From positions 372,001 to 436,000 of the forward strand of contig JAKZHN010000017.1 in the NCBI GenBank assembly GCA_037179335.1: a stretch of 64,000 bases of DNA. The letters run 5' to 3'. The DNA is from Cyclaneusma minus (lineage: Eukaryota; Ascomycota; Leotiomycetes; Marthamycetales; Marthamycetaceae). The notes below the pieces were generated by a model. The model was given only the letters and a program-made list of their open reading frames with translations, searched no databases and was not told the DNA's origin. A program made the position numbers and the translations under genes. Below are positions 10,904 to 20,535 of this stretch, piece by piece. Every line of letters begins with the position of its first letter. Positions within the stretch are counted from its first letter, which is position 1.

Positions 10904-12022
10904 TGTGACGGGATCAGTCAGGTTGAGCTTGAGCGATCGCAGGTGGAGGTTATTGGGTGTTGTTGGAGTTGTGGTGAGGAAGCTGGCCCGCTGCAAGCTG
11001 TTTCGAGCTGTTTATGCCCCGCCAGGTACACTCATGGTTGCCTACCCCGCGACAGGGGTCGCTGCGGCCTGCTGCCCAGTAGTGCCACCCGAGTTGAACA
11101 CAACCATTCTGCTTTATTTCAGTATCTGAGATTTATCTCCCCAGGTAATCGATAATCGGTATATACAATCTAACACAATGTTCACCCTGACTGCACCCGT
11201 AAAATACACCTACAGAACGTCGACAGATTCTTCCCTTTGCGAGCATAACATGCACATGGGAAATTGTCCGGCCTTCGACAAAGAAATCCTTGAATGCGTG
11301 GAATTGTCATTCGCGAGAAGCGCAGAAGTCATGCAGTTGAAACTAACCCCGAAAGTAGAAGCTTGTCCTGTTAGTCCAGAGGGCCGCCCTGCGCCTTGAA
11401 TGCAACCCGGGGTATCTCCTTGAATGACTCCACCACCTTGAAAGGTAAGACGCCAAAAGCCCCGACAGTATGTTCCCCTGTGTTTCACGCAAATCACCCC
11501 CCATTTCCTGTGACTTCGCCGTGCGCCTTATATGCAATTCAAAAAACAAAAGAAATCGAGGAATCCCGCCAAAGTGGAGTCCGACCAGTCGTTCCACCCT
11601 TGCGCCATGCAGACTATATCGTGCGAACTCGAGAATCATGCTGCTACGGGACCTTCAAATCCGACCCTTATGATCCGACCATGTTGAAAATAACGACGTC
11701 CGAATCTATGCGAGATGAGCATGTTGAATAATCCATTGTCAGCGTCATAATGGAATCGGGGACCGCGAGTACCAGAGCTCGGAAAGCATGCAAGAGCGCA
11801 TGATTCGGGCGGTTGGAGAGAAGCTGTCCGTGGATAAAGGTCTCGGGTGGGGAACGGCGAATGCTGGATTTCGTGAACGAGATCAGTTGTCGACTGGCCG
11901 GATCGAAACACACCCAGAAGATATACGGAAAGAGCGAGGGTGGCATCGTGAGCATTTGGGGTGCCGCGGAATGGCGTTTATAGGAAGAATGCGATAGCAT
12001 GAAGCGTTGATCTGGGACCAAA
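10904..12022. other. Intergenic: AIP1 promoter and Ada1 3' flank
   Basis: About 1.1 kb of ordinary composition. The frames 11178-11731 (+) and 11210-11911 (-) have no recognisable motif, membrane segment or splice pattern and are treated as chance. No RNA gene or repeat recognised. Confidence 0.5.
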
Positions 12023-13493
12023 TCAGGCAGCCAGGCAGTCAGAGAGGAGGCTGTCGAAGCTGTCCTGAGCCTCACCATCGACACCCTCCCAGCCCAGATC
12101 TTCCATATGCGCCTCTCCATTGGTCATAGGTTTGCCGTTAGGCGCCGCCGGCCCGGCAACATCAAGCATGACAGCATCTCCATCACGATCATTTGAGTGA
12201 TTTCTCTTCTGCCTTTTGTGCGAAGGAAGATACGAGTAGTCCTCGAAAGCTTCGAGCTCGCCTTCGCGGTGTCCCATGATAATCTGTGCAGAAATGGTGG
12301 GCATTTGGCCAATGCCGCAGTCTCCCAGCTCGAGAGCAGTGGTATAGTCTGCCAGTCCAAGTGGTCCGCGCTCGCTTGCAGCCCTGGCCTCGATTGGAAG
12401 CAGACCATTCTTGTCTCGCTGAATCTCTCCTCGGAGAAATGCATCTTCCTCCTGTTCTAACTGCTTGCGGTATTTGTATGTTGTTATCCATCCCGCAGCA
12501 CCACCGGATCCTGCAGAGCCCAGAGCACCAGGCCCGTTGCAGCGCGTCTTTGCAAAAACATCCGATAGGTGCTCCTTAATCCAGGTTTCTGCTGCAACAG
12601 ATATGAATTGAGCGGCGTCGGGAGTATGGCCGGCGGTAAGTTCGTGCTCATAGCATATCGGGAGTAGCTTCTTCTGGATTGCAGAGGTATCTGGAAACTC
12701 CATGGACTCTCCTGCTAGCGGTTGGGTGTAACGCTTGCGAATTTCAAGATCCCAATTCGTCTTGTTCAATCCCGCAGCGCCGGCGGGTGTAAACTCGGGG
12801 GCTTTGGACTTCGATTTGCGGGGATCAATAAGCATGCTAGCGAATGCGTCGAATGGATCCACCTGGATATAGTAGTTAGCATGGATTGTGTCAGGGCAGC
12901 ATTTCCGTTCGTGAAGATGGCTCACCTCGTTCAAGGCCACATCCTTGATCCTCCGGCGATCACGACTAGGCAGCTGCATGACCTCCGTCTTCAACCTTTG
13001 CTCGAGAGCATCACCGCTGACCGGCTTACTGCCTGCTCCAGTAGCCGGTTTATCATTGGTGCTGACCCAGGGCGCGACTCCATGATCGGGCATCTCTCGC
13101 GTAACGTTACAGAAGATGGCGCTTATAAGTTGGTTGTGCATATGCTCGGTCTCGCCATCAGAAGTTATGATAAACCTATCAATTTTGGCCGATAGTTCTT
13201 CTTGGTTGAGTTTGCCTAGAGAAGCGGTCAGAGAGTGGAAGTCCGTGGTAGCAGGAAGCCTTCTTACCCATGACAAAGTGACTTATGGCGGATTTGTACT
13301 CTGACCAGTTTTCTCCAATAGTCGACTTGAGCCTGGTGTAGAGGTGCTCCAGATCGATGCGCGCTGGCACGCTTGCCTTTTTCGCGGAGGCGGCATTTTG
13401 GAGCTTCGCGGCTGGGAGAATCGGAGTGGAGTTGATGTTGCCCGGGCGCGAAGACAGAGCGGTCGGATCGATGTCTCCCATGGCGGGCGCCAT
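12023..13493 (-). CDS. HFI1: SAGA complex subunit Ada1/Hfi1 (Tad1 family), 451 aa
   Basis: Three exons: 13493-13268, 13215-12926 and 12862-12023. Introns are 52 nt (GTAAGA / CTCTAG) and 63 nt (GTGAGC, branch GCTAAC, ATCCAG); the second has no stop in frame, so intron retention would insert 21 residues. The product shows the SAGA-Tad1 domain: ARIDLEHLYTRLKSTIGENW, then MGKLNQEELSAKID, LHN-type HMHNQLISAIFCN, APWVSTNDKP, and the basic PSRDRRRIKD. Ada1/Hfi1 is a structural subunit of the SAGA histone acetyltransferase co-activator and carries a histone-like fold near its C terminus that pairs with a partner subunit. The ATG at 13493 (MAPAMGDIDPTAL) was chosen because homologues begin around GDIDP; the ATG at 13481 is equally possible. 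The frame stays open for 67 codons upstream to 13694, which I treat as 5' UTR. Confidence 0.9.
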
Positions 13494-14739
13494 CTTGAAG
13501 CCGCGGGCCTGTACGGCCTGAGAACGAGCGACGGTAGGGCAATGCGCCGATGACAACCATAGGCGACCCCGGGCAGAGAAGCTGGCAAAATTGGCACCGA
13601 AGGAAAGAGAATCGCCAGAATATTCTGGGAGTCTCTTTCTTGAGATGAAAGTGTCCCGTTGGCCGTTGCGGGCGATGGCCAGAGTTGGCTGCAATTGCGG
13701 GATCTCAAGAGCTGTCGTCGCGAACGATCCGTGCCTAAGGAAGGCTGCTCACGCAGCACCTCTCGCCCACCGTAATTTAAATACGAAAGCGAGGCATTCA
13801 CCCTCCACCAACCTCCCCCATTCGACGACGGATCTGGAAACAATGAACATGATACCTACATGGCAGACCATCGCGCACCAAAGTCATCGTCATGACAAAG
13901 AACTTCTCGATCGTCCTTCTTTGCGTCACGAGCAACACAAAGCATCAATCGTCGTTGAAGCTGTCTTGCCTCGCCGACAAGCACTGGACGGACAGAATGC
14001 AGGTTCGACTCCCTATTTGCAGTCCAGATTCTCCGTCATGAGCAGACTTCGATCTCAGGGTTTTGTAAGACGCCGTTCCTGTCGACTCTCATCCTCCTCT
14101 GCTGTTCTATTCGGCTTTCTCTACTCTACGCGTTCATGTCTAGCAACTGCCAGGATCCAGTTTGATTCAGCTTCTCTACCCCGCCCAGCATCGTTATTTC
14201 TGTCGTATTTGCACAAAGCACTGAAATGGCCGCCTCCGACTTGCTAGACAACAGCCGCGGATGGACGTTGCTGCTCGTTGCATTTCTCGATTCGAGGTAC
14301 CATCGTCACTGTTCAAAACTGCTGCTACGCCCACAGCAGTAATCAACGGATGCTCCTGGAAGCCAATTCCGAGAGGGGTAAATACCGAGATTCATCGCTC
14401 GTGCCCTAGCTTTGGATTGTAGTGTTTGGAGCCTGCCATCGTTTGGAGCTAAATGATGCCTGGCGGCCGATTACGAGAAAGCCACAAGCCCCTTTCTCAT
14501 AAACAGGGGTGTGATGGCCATCATCCACGCGACAATGTTGCATAGGTAGCTTGCAATAGTGCTATACCGGTAGACTGCAAGCTAAGTTCAAGGTTGCAAC
14601 CCCACAATCAAGCTCTTCTCTTCATATTCTCATTTCTCATATATACCATGTCAGCCGCAAGAAAAACTTGCAATATATCTCTTCCTGTTCCTCGCTGCCT
14701 TCATTGTTTCTGTGCCTCGGAACCTCTAATACCAAAAAC
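13494..14739. other. Divergent intergenic region between Ada1 and the methyltransferase
   Basis: About 1.2 kb separating two divergently transcribed genes. It should hold both promoters. The + strand frame 13591-14247 reads as low-complexity Arg/Ser/His-rich sequence with no family resemblance, so I leave it out. No repeat seen. Confidence 0.5.
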
Positions 14740-16055
14740 ATGGCTACCTCCAAGAATGACACCAGCAATGGCACGAACAGCTCTCAGAGCTTAGACTCAA
14801 ACCTCCTCGAATCCCTCCTAACAACCGCCAAACTCCCCGGCTGCCCTCCAATCCATTCCCTCCAGCACGCGTACGTCCCTCCTCAATCTCACCCGCAGCC
14901 TGACTGCCCAGCTGGAAGACCCCATGGACACAATCATCTGGTTGTGCTGAACGGAGCCCACCCGCCGCGCCACCCTCATAACCTGCGCCCAACTCAACAT
15001 CTTCAATCTCCTCAACGCCCCTACACCAGTCTCAAAACTCGCCGAAGCCACCTCGTGCTCACCTGCTCTTCTCCGCCGTCTCCTCCGCCAACTCGCTGCA
15101 ACATATGTTCTCACCAACCCATCCCCCAACGTCTACGGCCCCACCAAATTGAGCATTGCGTTACAAGAGCCAAAGCCCTCTTCTGCCTTGCTTGTGTTTC
15201 CCCTCCACGGACCTGTGCTTGACAAATTGCCAGCCTTTTCCAAGGCCAAGGGATACGAAGATCTAATTGACGAAACTGATGGCCCATTTCAATTTGCACA
15301 TGGTGAGGGCCATACTTTTGCCTGGTTAGCGAAGACGCCCGGTATGATGGACCAATTCGCGTTGCACATGATGGGTTATCGAGATAGTAGGCCAACCTTC
15401 TTGAGCGAAGGACTGTATCCTTTCAAAGATAGGATCATCGAAGGGGCGAAGGACAAAATCAAAGGTGCTGCGGACCACGAGGAAGTGCTGTTTGTGGATG
15501 TTGGAGGAGGAACCGGACCGGATGTTCAGCAAGTGTTCGATATGTTTGAGGGGGAGATCAAGGACAAAGGACGCTGTGTGTTGCAGGATCAGAAACCCAT
15601 GATTGATATTGCGAACCAGGTCCGCCCCAAGATGGAAACGCAGGTTACGGACTTCTTCAAAGACCAGCCTATCAAAGGTATATATTCCTCCATTTCTCGT
15701 TCCTACTTCTTTGACTAGGTAACCCACCCTGCCCACAGGCGCCCATGCATACTACCTCCACTCCGTCCTCCATGACTGGTCCGACAAGCACTGCGCCACC
15801 ATCCTCTCACACCTCAAAGCCGCCATGACCCCGGGCTATTCTAAACTCCTCATCAACGACCACATCGTCCCCGAGCAAGACGCCCCCTGGAAAATTGCTT
15901 CATCCGATCTTCTCATGATGGGTCTGCTTAGCGCAGGTGAAAGGACCGAAAAACATTGGAAAAATCTGCTCGAGAGTGTGGGTATGAGGATTAATGCTGT
16001 GTGGCAATCTGGTGGCGATTACGAGAGTGTTATTGAGGTTGTGCGGGATGAGTAG
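14740..16055 (+). pseudogene. Class I SAM-dependent O-methyltransferase, disrupted near the N terminus
   Basis: Two exons, 14740-15677 and 15739-16055, with a 61-nt intron (GTATAT / CCACAG) that joins in frame. The C-terminal two thirds are excellent: the SAM-binding glycine loop FVDVGGGTG, then VLQDQKPMIDIANQV, and the catalytic-His region LHSVLHDWSD. This is the plant COMT-like O-methyltransferase family common in fungal secondary metabolism. The N terminus is broken. MATSKNDTSNGTNSS starts in one frame, but the dimerisation-helix region (RTSLLNLTRSLTAQLEDPMD) and everything after it lie in the next frame, so a frameshift is needed near 14840-14865. An in-frame TGA at 14948-14950 also stands where the family has Trp (LC-stop-TEPTRR). 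I found no intron that removes both. It is either a recent pseudogene or carries sequencing errors. The rest of the gene is not AT-enriched, which argues against RIP. Confidence 0.8.
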
Positions 16056-16367
16056 GAAATGTAAAAGTGTGGGAAAGTGGTGTACGAGAGTTTGAGGACT
16101 GTTGGTTTTGTCATGTTTCTGACTTCTACTTTCGGATCACTTGTACTGGGAATACAAGACTAGATCATTCAATGATATAAGGTGGTCTTAGCTTCCATGC
16201 CTTCTAAGACTTCCCAGTCAGAATGCCCATCATGTATGATGTCCTGTGAAAGACATTCATCCCTGCGCCATTGATATACAAATTAGGTATTCTAAGCTAG
16301 CATCACCCGTTGACCCCCAACTCCTGACTTTCCTTGCAAGTAATTTCGAGCCTAAGCCAGATTTCCC
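16056..16367. other. Convergent intergenic region (3' UTRs)
   Basis: About 310 bases between two converging genes, the methyltransferase (+) and DPB2 (-). It should contain both polyadenylation regions. No other feature seen. Confidence 0.5.
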
Positions 16368-18695
16368 TTAGAATCTCTCTTCTTTCACCGTGCCTCTGCA
16401 TGACTTAACATCATACTCCAGCCACCTAACCAGATTCCCCCTCCCCTTCACCAACATACTCCCCGGATTCATAACATGACACCCCACATACGTCTCACAG
16501 AATGCATTCATCTCAGCATCCGCAAGCACCAACGCAGTCGGCAATGGATCAATCGACAACGCATTTGGCGCATCAAGCAAAACCGGTCTTTTCGCTACTG
16601 GGAAAGGGCTCAAATACCCCTGATCCAGTACCGTCTTGACCAGCTTGCGTGCTCCCGCCCGAGGATCAAAGGCTGGTTTTGGTTGCTCCTCGCGGATTAA
16701 TTCTGCTTCCTCAGCATCATCTGGGGAGGGTCCATGTTCTTTGAGAACGAGGGCTGAGCGTCGAAAGCGCCCGCTCATATCATCCCGCAAAAGCACGATC
16801 TCATTCACGGGTCCGAAAAGCGAGAGGCGCGCAGGATTCGTAGTCCAAATCGCCTCACCATCCGTCTCCTTCCCTGTCTCCTTCTCAGCTTCAGCATTGG
16901 CAGTCGTAAAAGCCCGCTTAACCCTAGACGTGTACATGCTAGGCACAGGTCTGTGAGGCAAAATCGACGCAGCGCCGCCTGAGAAGCTTGATTCGTAGCC
17001 ATCGTTGTCGCCGGGTACGAAAACGAAGGTTGCGGTTTGGAGAAGGGATGGATAGCCGGATAGAAGAGAGGCAAGGGAATCGAAATATTCTTTGTATTCA
17101 ACACTGCCACCGGCACGGCTGCGCGCCATGATGGGTTGGCTGACGAAATCACCCATGAGGATGAAGGTCATGGGCGTGCTGTCTTCGGGGGAGGCAGCGT
17201 AGATGCTGAATATTTTCTCGAGGGCCGAGTGGGTGTTTGATATGTCAAGAGCTACCTCGCCGATGATTACAACACGAGTTCGGCCTCTGCTGGGGTTGGA
17301 GACGACTGCTAGGTCATTTTGTGGACGGGCCTGGCGCATATTGCCGAGTACTCGTTGCTGGATCTTGATCATCTCGGGTCCCACAGCTCGTTCGCTGCCA
17401 ACGCCCAAGTAATCCACCCATCCAAAACCACCTCGAGTTCTAAAATCGTCTTCGCCATTTTGATCGCCTTTTCTGGAAGCGACACCTAAGGTGATATGTC
17501 GTTCTTCTGCCGGTGGACTGCCAACCACGTGACCGAAGAATATTCCCGGAACCACAAATCCTGATCCTTGACCCTGGCCTAAAGATGCTCGTGAATCACC
17601 GTAGCCTTCTTCGTAGACACCGTCAACTAAGACGACCATGCCTGGAGAAAACCACACTTCGCTATGTCCAGCGACTGTAGCTTCACTCAGGTCGAGGTTA
17701 ATACTACCTGTCAGATCCGTGATCGCAAGTGAACCATTTGGGGCGATAGACAGGAGACCGAGAAGGGTATGATTAGAGCCGTTGCGGCCGAGCAGGTTGA
17801 AAATTGGTGTCAGTCGAATAGATGTCGCTTTCGCTGAGGTTATGGAGCCTCTGTATCCGCCAGAATCCATAGAAGAAGACTCGTCCACGAAATTGTCTCG
17901 TAGTAGACGATGATAGATGAGGCCATACTTGTGACGGAAGTGCTTCAACTCGCGAAACGGCGGTGTTAATAAAGTTTTTTTCGAGGCTTCTTCCTCGAAA
18001 TTCTTTTTGACCGGGTTGAATGTAAGCCGTGGCATGTCGAAAGCACCGATGACTGTAAGCCACTTTCTCGGATCCCTTATATTATCTTCGTCCTCGTCGT
18101 CCAAATCCATTGCCTCCACGCCCAGACTTGACGGACTGTCGTATCCACTCAGCACGTCCGGACGTATACCAAGCCGCGGCCTCGGCAGCCCATCTTCTTG
18201 TGATTCGGCGAGAATTGAGCTACTCTGTCGACTCAATTTCGGCGTTTGGATGATCCGTCCGCCACTCATACGGCCTTCCAAATTCTTCAATATATTCTTG
18301 AGCTCATTGCCGTCCCCATCGACGATGACACCCCCCGGTGCTTTTTTCCAGTTCTTCGCAATGTCCTCTAAGACAGGCTCGGCGATCTGCCGCCATTCTG
18401 CGCCACAATGTTTGCCGATAAAGGTTGCTAGAGCTTGCAAGGCGGAAGAAGTCAGATTGAGACTGTGCTTTTTGGTGAAGGTTCTGAAGGCGAGAGGTCG
18501 TAAAGCCGCTGGTGGGAGGACGATGGGTAGTAAGATAGGGACTGCGGCTGGCGCAGGTGCAGGATTGAAGGGTCGTATTGGGTGAGCGGGAGTTGCGAAG
18601 GCTGGAGAGGAGGATGGGATGGGGTTGGCGGCTTTCGAGGCTGGCGTCATATGCGCTGGCAATGCGCCAGTCATGGGGATAGTTGTTTGATTCAT
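16368..18695 (-). CDS. DPB2: DNA polymerase epsilon subunit B, 775 aa
   Basis: Single exon. Start at 18695 (MNQTTIPMTGAL); the frame is open further upstream, but only through a non-ATG start. N-terminal part: Pro/Ala-rich leader, then the conserved RTFTKKHSLNLTSSALQALA helical domain that contacts the catalytic subunit. Middle: KWLTVIGAFDMPRLTFNP and an OB-fold region with EVWFSPGMVVLVDGVYE. C-terminal half: the inactive calcineurin-like phosphoesterase fold (FILMGDFVSQP, FVPGDNDG, CHVMNPGS). This order is diagnostic for Dpb2, the essential second subunit of the leading-strand polymerase, which also links it to the CMG helicase through GINS. Length is in the fungal range. A low-complexity insertion (AEAEKETGKETDGEA) lies in the phosphoesterase part. 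No intron needed. Confidence 0.95.
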   Translation of the reverse strand: MNQTTIPMTGALPAHMTPASKAANPIPSSSPAFATPAHPIRPFNPAPAPAAVPILLPIVLPPAALRPLAFRTFTKKHSLNLTSSALQALATFIGKHCGAEWRQIAEPVLEDIAKNWKKAPGGVIVDGDGNELKNILKNLEGRMSGGRIIQTPKLSRQSSSILAESQEDGLPRPRLGIRPDVLSGYDSPSSLGVEAMDLDDEDEDNIRDPRKWLTVIGAFDMPRLTFNPVKKNFEEEASKKTLLTPPFRELKHFRHKYGLIYHRLLRDNFVDESSSMDSGGYRGSITSAKATSIRLTPIFNLLGRNGSNHTLLGLLSIAPNGSLAITDLTGSINLDLSEATVAGHSEVWFSPGMVVLVDGVYEEGYGDSRASLGQGQGSGFVVPGIFFGHVVGSPPAEERHITLGVASRKGDQNGEDDFRTRGGFGWVDYLGVGSERAVGPEMIKIQQRVLGNMRQARPQNDLAVVSNPSRGRTRVVIIGEVALDISNTHSALEKIFSIYAASPEDSTPMTFILMGDFVSQPIMARSRAGGSVEYKEYFDSLASLLSGYPSLLQTATFVFVPGDNDGYESSFSGGAASILPHRPVPSMYTSRVKRAFTTANAEAEKETGKETDGEAIWTTNPARLSLFGPVNEIVLLRDDMSGRFRRSALVLKEHGPSPDDAEEAELIREEQPKPAFDPRAGARKLVKTVLDQGYLSPFPVAKRPVLLDAPNALSIDPLPTALVLADAEMNAFCETYVGCHVMNPGSMLVKGRGNLVRWLEYDVKSCRGTVKEERF

Positions 18696-20535
18696 GCTGT
18701 CGAGAGTTCTTGGATCATCAGCATCAATACTGGAAAAGTGGCAGGCTTGTTTTGTCGTGTCAATCGGTCGTGATTTGTTGAAAGGAGAGTGGGGTGTCGA
18801 AGGTAAGACGCGACGCGATTTTTCGCGTAGATTGCTACGACGTCTATCTCCGAAACTCAGTTTCAACAACACACGTGAACGCTATATATGATCGTGTCGT
18901 GCAAGCTCGAATTATTCAGGTCAATTTGAAGAGCGAAGCTATCGGATAAGTCATTTCTTCATCCTTGTTTGATTTCAGTTGCTATATCCTCTCTTCACGA
19001 CTATAGGAAGCAATGCCGGCGACGGTAGAATCTCCAATGGAGATTGGGGACAGCAGTTTCAAGTGCAAAAAGACCGGTCTCCTAGCAGCATCTTATAACT
19101 TATAAGAGGATGAAAGGCCTCAATATCCCCTGTGATTCCTGGATCTCAGAACTCCACCCTGCTACCATGTACCGTGTTTACCCTTTACAGCCGCCCTCAA
19201 CTCCACAGTCACGTCACAATCACAACATGGATTATGGAACACAACCAAACAAAACATCACACAAAATAGCTCTGCAAGTTTTCCGATAGACTGATTGATT
19301 TTGTGTTTTGTTGAGCTTTCTCTATGATACATTAGCACCCCAACCTCAGTTGGATGCCTAATTCATTCCGCCAGGCTGTCTGGAACAAGCCATTTCCACG
19401 CCTCACGATGCAAATCCTTGAAAATGACCACAAGCGCCTTCCATGCAACCATGCCAGCTGTAAAAAGCCAGTCAACGGATAGACCAACGCCGCTCAGACC
19501 GTGCAAATGCATCAAAGCTCCTCCCAAATGCCAAATGCTCGGACCCCTATCAGAAAGATCCTCCTTGTTCTTGTGTTTCGCTTGCTTGGATGAGGCAATG
19601 ATGGTACAGTGACGAATGCGATGAGATTGACCGAAGTGTTGCTGCCAGCCAGACGTGGAAACATATATATCCCTGGACGATGGATGGTAGAAGCGTGGAG
19701 TCTGGTCCTCCCTAGACTCGGGCGAACCGCTGAGCAAACCTTGGAAACGTGCTTCTGTGCCTCGGTGGTGTATTCGGGGAGAAGTGTGGGAAGGCTGGCG
19801 AAAAGATCAAGACCGCATTGCAATGTTCCCGGCGCCGTTTCCATGTTTGTTTTGGTTTTTGTTTTTTGTTGTTTTTCTGATGAGAAAGTAAAGAAAGGAA
19901 GTGGATGACTCTAACGAGGTGCATCGGCGACGATGGCGGAAGCTTGCACGTCAAGGAGCGAAGATGCAAGGCTGCTACGACTCTGTGGCCTGCCGTTGGG
20001 CTATTGCTTGGATCGTCAAGCAGTAGATCCACAAGCTGCCAAGTGTGTATAGCTGCTGTGGAAGCAGCCGATCGAACGCATTCCCAGTACTGAGCCATGG
20101 CGGCAGAAAGCAACCGAATCGCTGGACTATGCTCCCAGCAATGCGATGCGAAATGGAGTAATGGTACAAGTATCAAAACACGTCTGCCGGGCCAAATCGG
20201 AGTAGTCGTAAAAGAGTTGAACGCCAGAGTTATGCAAGCATGATCTGGATGAGCCACTGCGCTAGATAGGCACGGAGACGAAGGAAGATGGTGTGTTCAA
20301 CGTATTTTTTGAGTGTTTTTATGTTTGTCGTGGGTGTTTGTCGTGTTTATTAGGATGGTGTGTGTGTTGCTCGTCGAAGGGAGTCGAGAAGTATGGGAAT
20401 CCCTGCGATTGCTTAGGGTGGGCAACGGGTATCAAAGTGAGGTACAATCGACGTTGGGAGTCTGTCGAAGGGGAACGTGTAAAGCGGAACGAGTCTGTTG
20501 ACAATGGAGACTCAAAGAGATATGCAGAGCTGCAA
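18696..20535. other. 1.8-kb region between DPB2 and the PNUTS-like gene
   Basis: Holds the DPB2 promoter (near 18696), the 3' flank of the PNUTS-like gene (near 20535) and one doubtful minus-strand coding region (19363-19844, listed separately). The stretch 19850-19905 read on the minus strand is C/T-rich then A/C-rich, like a fungal 5' UTR. The minus frame 20096-19935 (MAQYWECVRSAAST...) also looks protein-like but is unsupported. Frames 20293-20898 (+) are shadows of the minus-strand gene or chance. Confidence 0.4.
19363..19844 (-). CDS. Doubtful hypothetical protein
   Basis: An ATG at 19844 follows an A/C-rich leader typical of a fungal 5' UTR and opens METAPGTLQCGLDLFASLPT. A second minus frame, ending at 19363 with WKALVVIFKDLHREAWKWL, also reads like protein with a hydrophobic helix. 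The two frames would have to be joined by an intron, but I see no donor/acceptor pair with good consensus at the required phase. I do not recognise either part. It may be a real lineage-specific gene with unusual splice sites, a broken gene, or a non-coding transcript. Confidence 0.22.

Noticed and set aside
13591..14247. 218-aa plus-strand frame between Ada1 and the methyltransferase
   Set aside because: It overlaps the Ada1 start region in antisense, is low-complexity Arg/Ser/His-rich, and resembles no family.
14870..14920. An intron (GTACGT...CTGACTGCCCAG) in the methyltransferase N terminus
   Set aside because: The donor looks good, but removing it deletes the conserved LTRSLTAQ helix and leaves a wrong frame downstream, so it does not rescue the gene.
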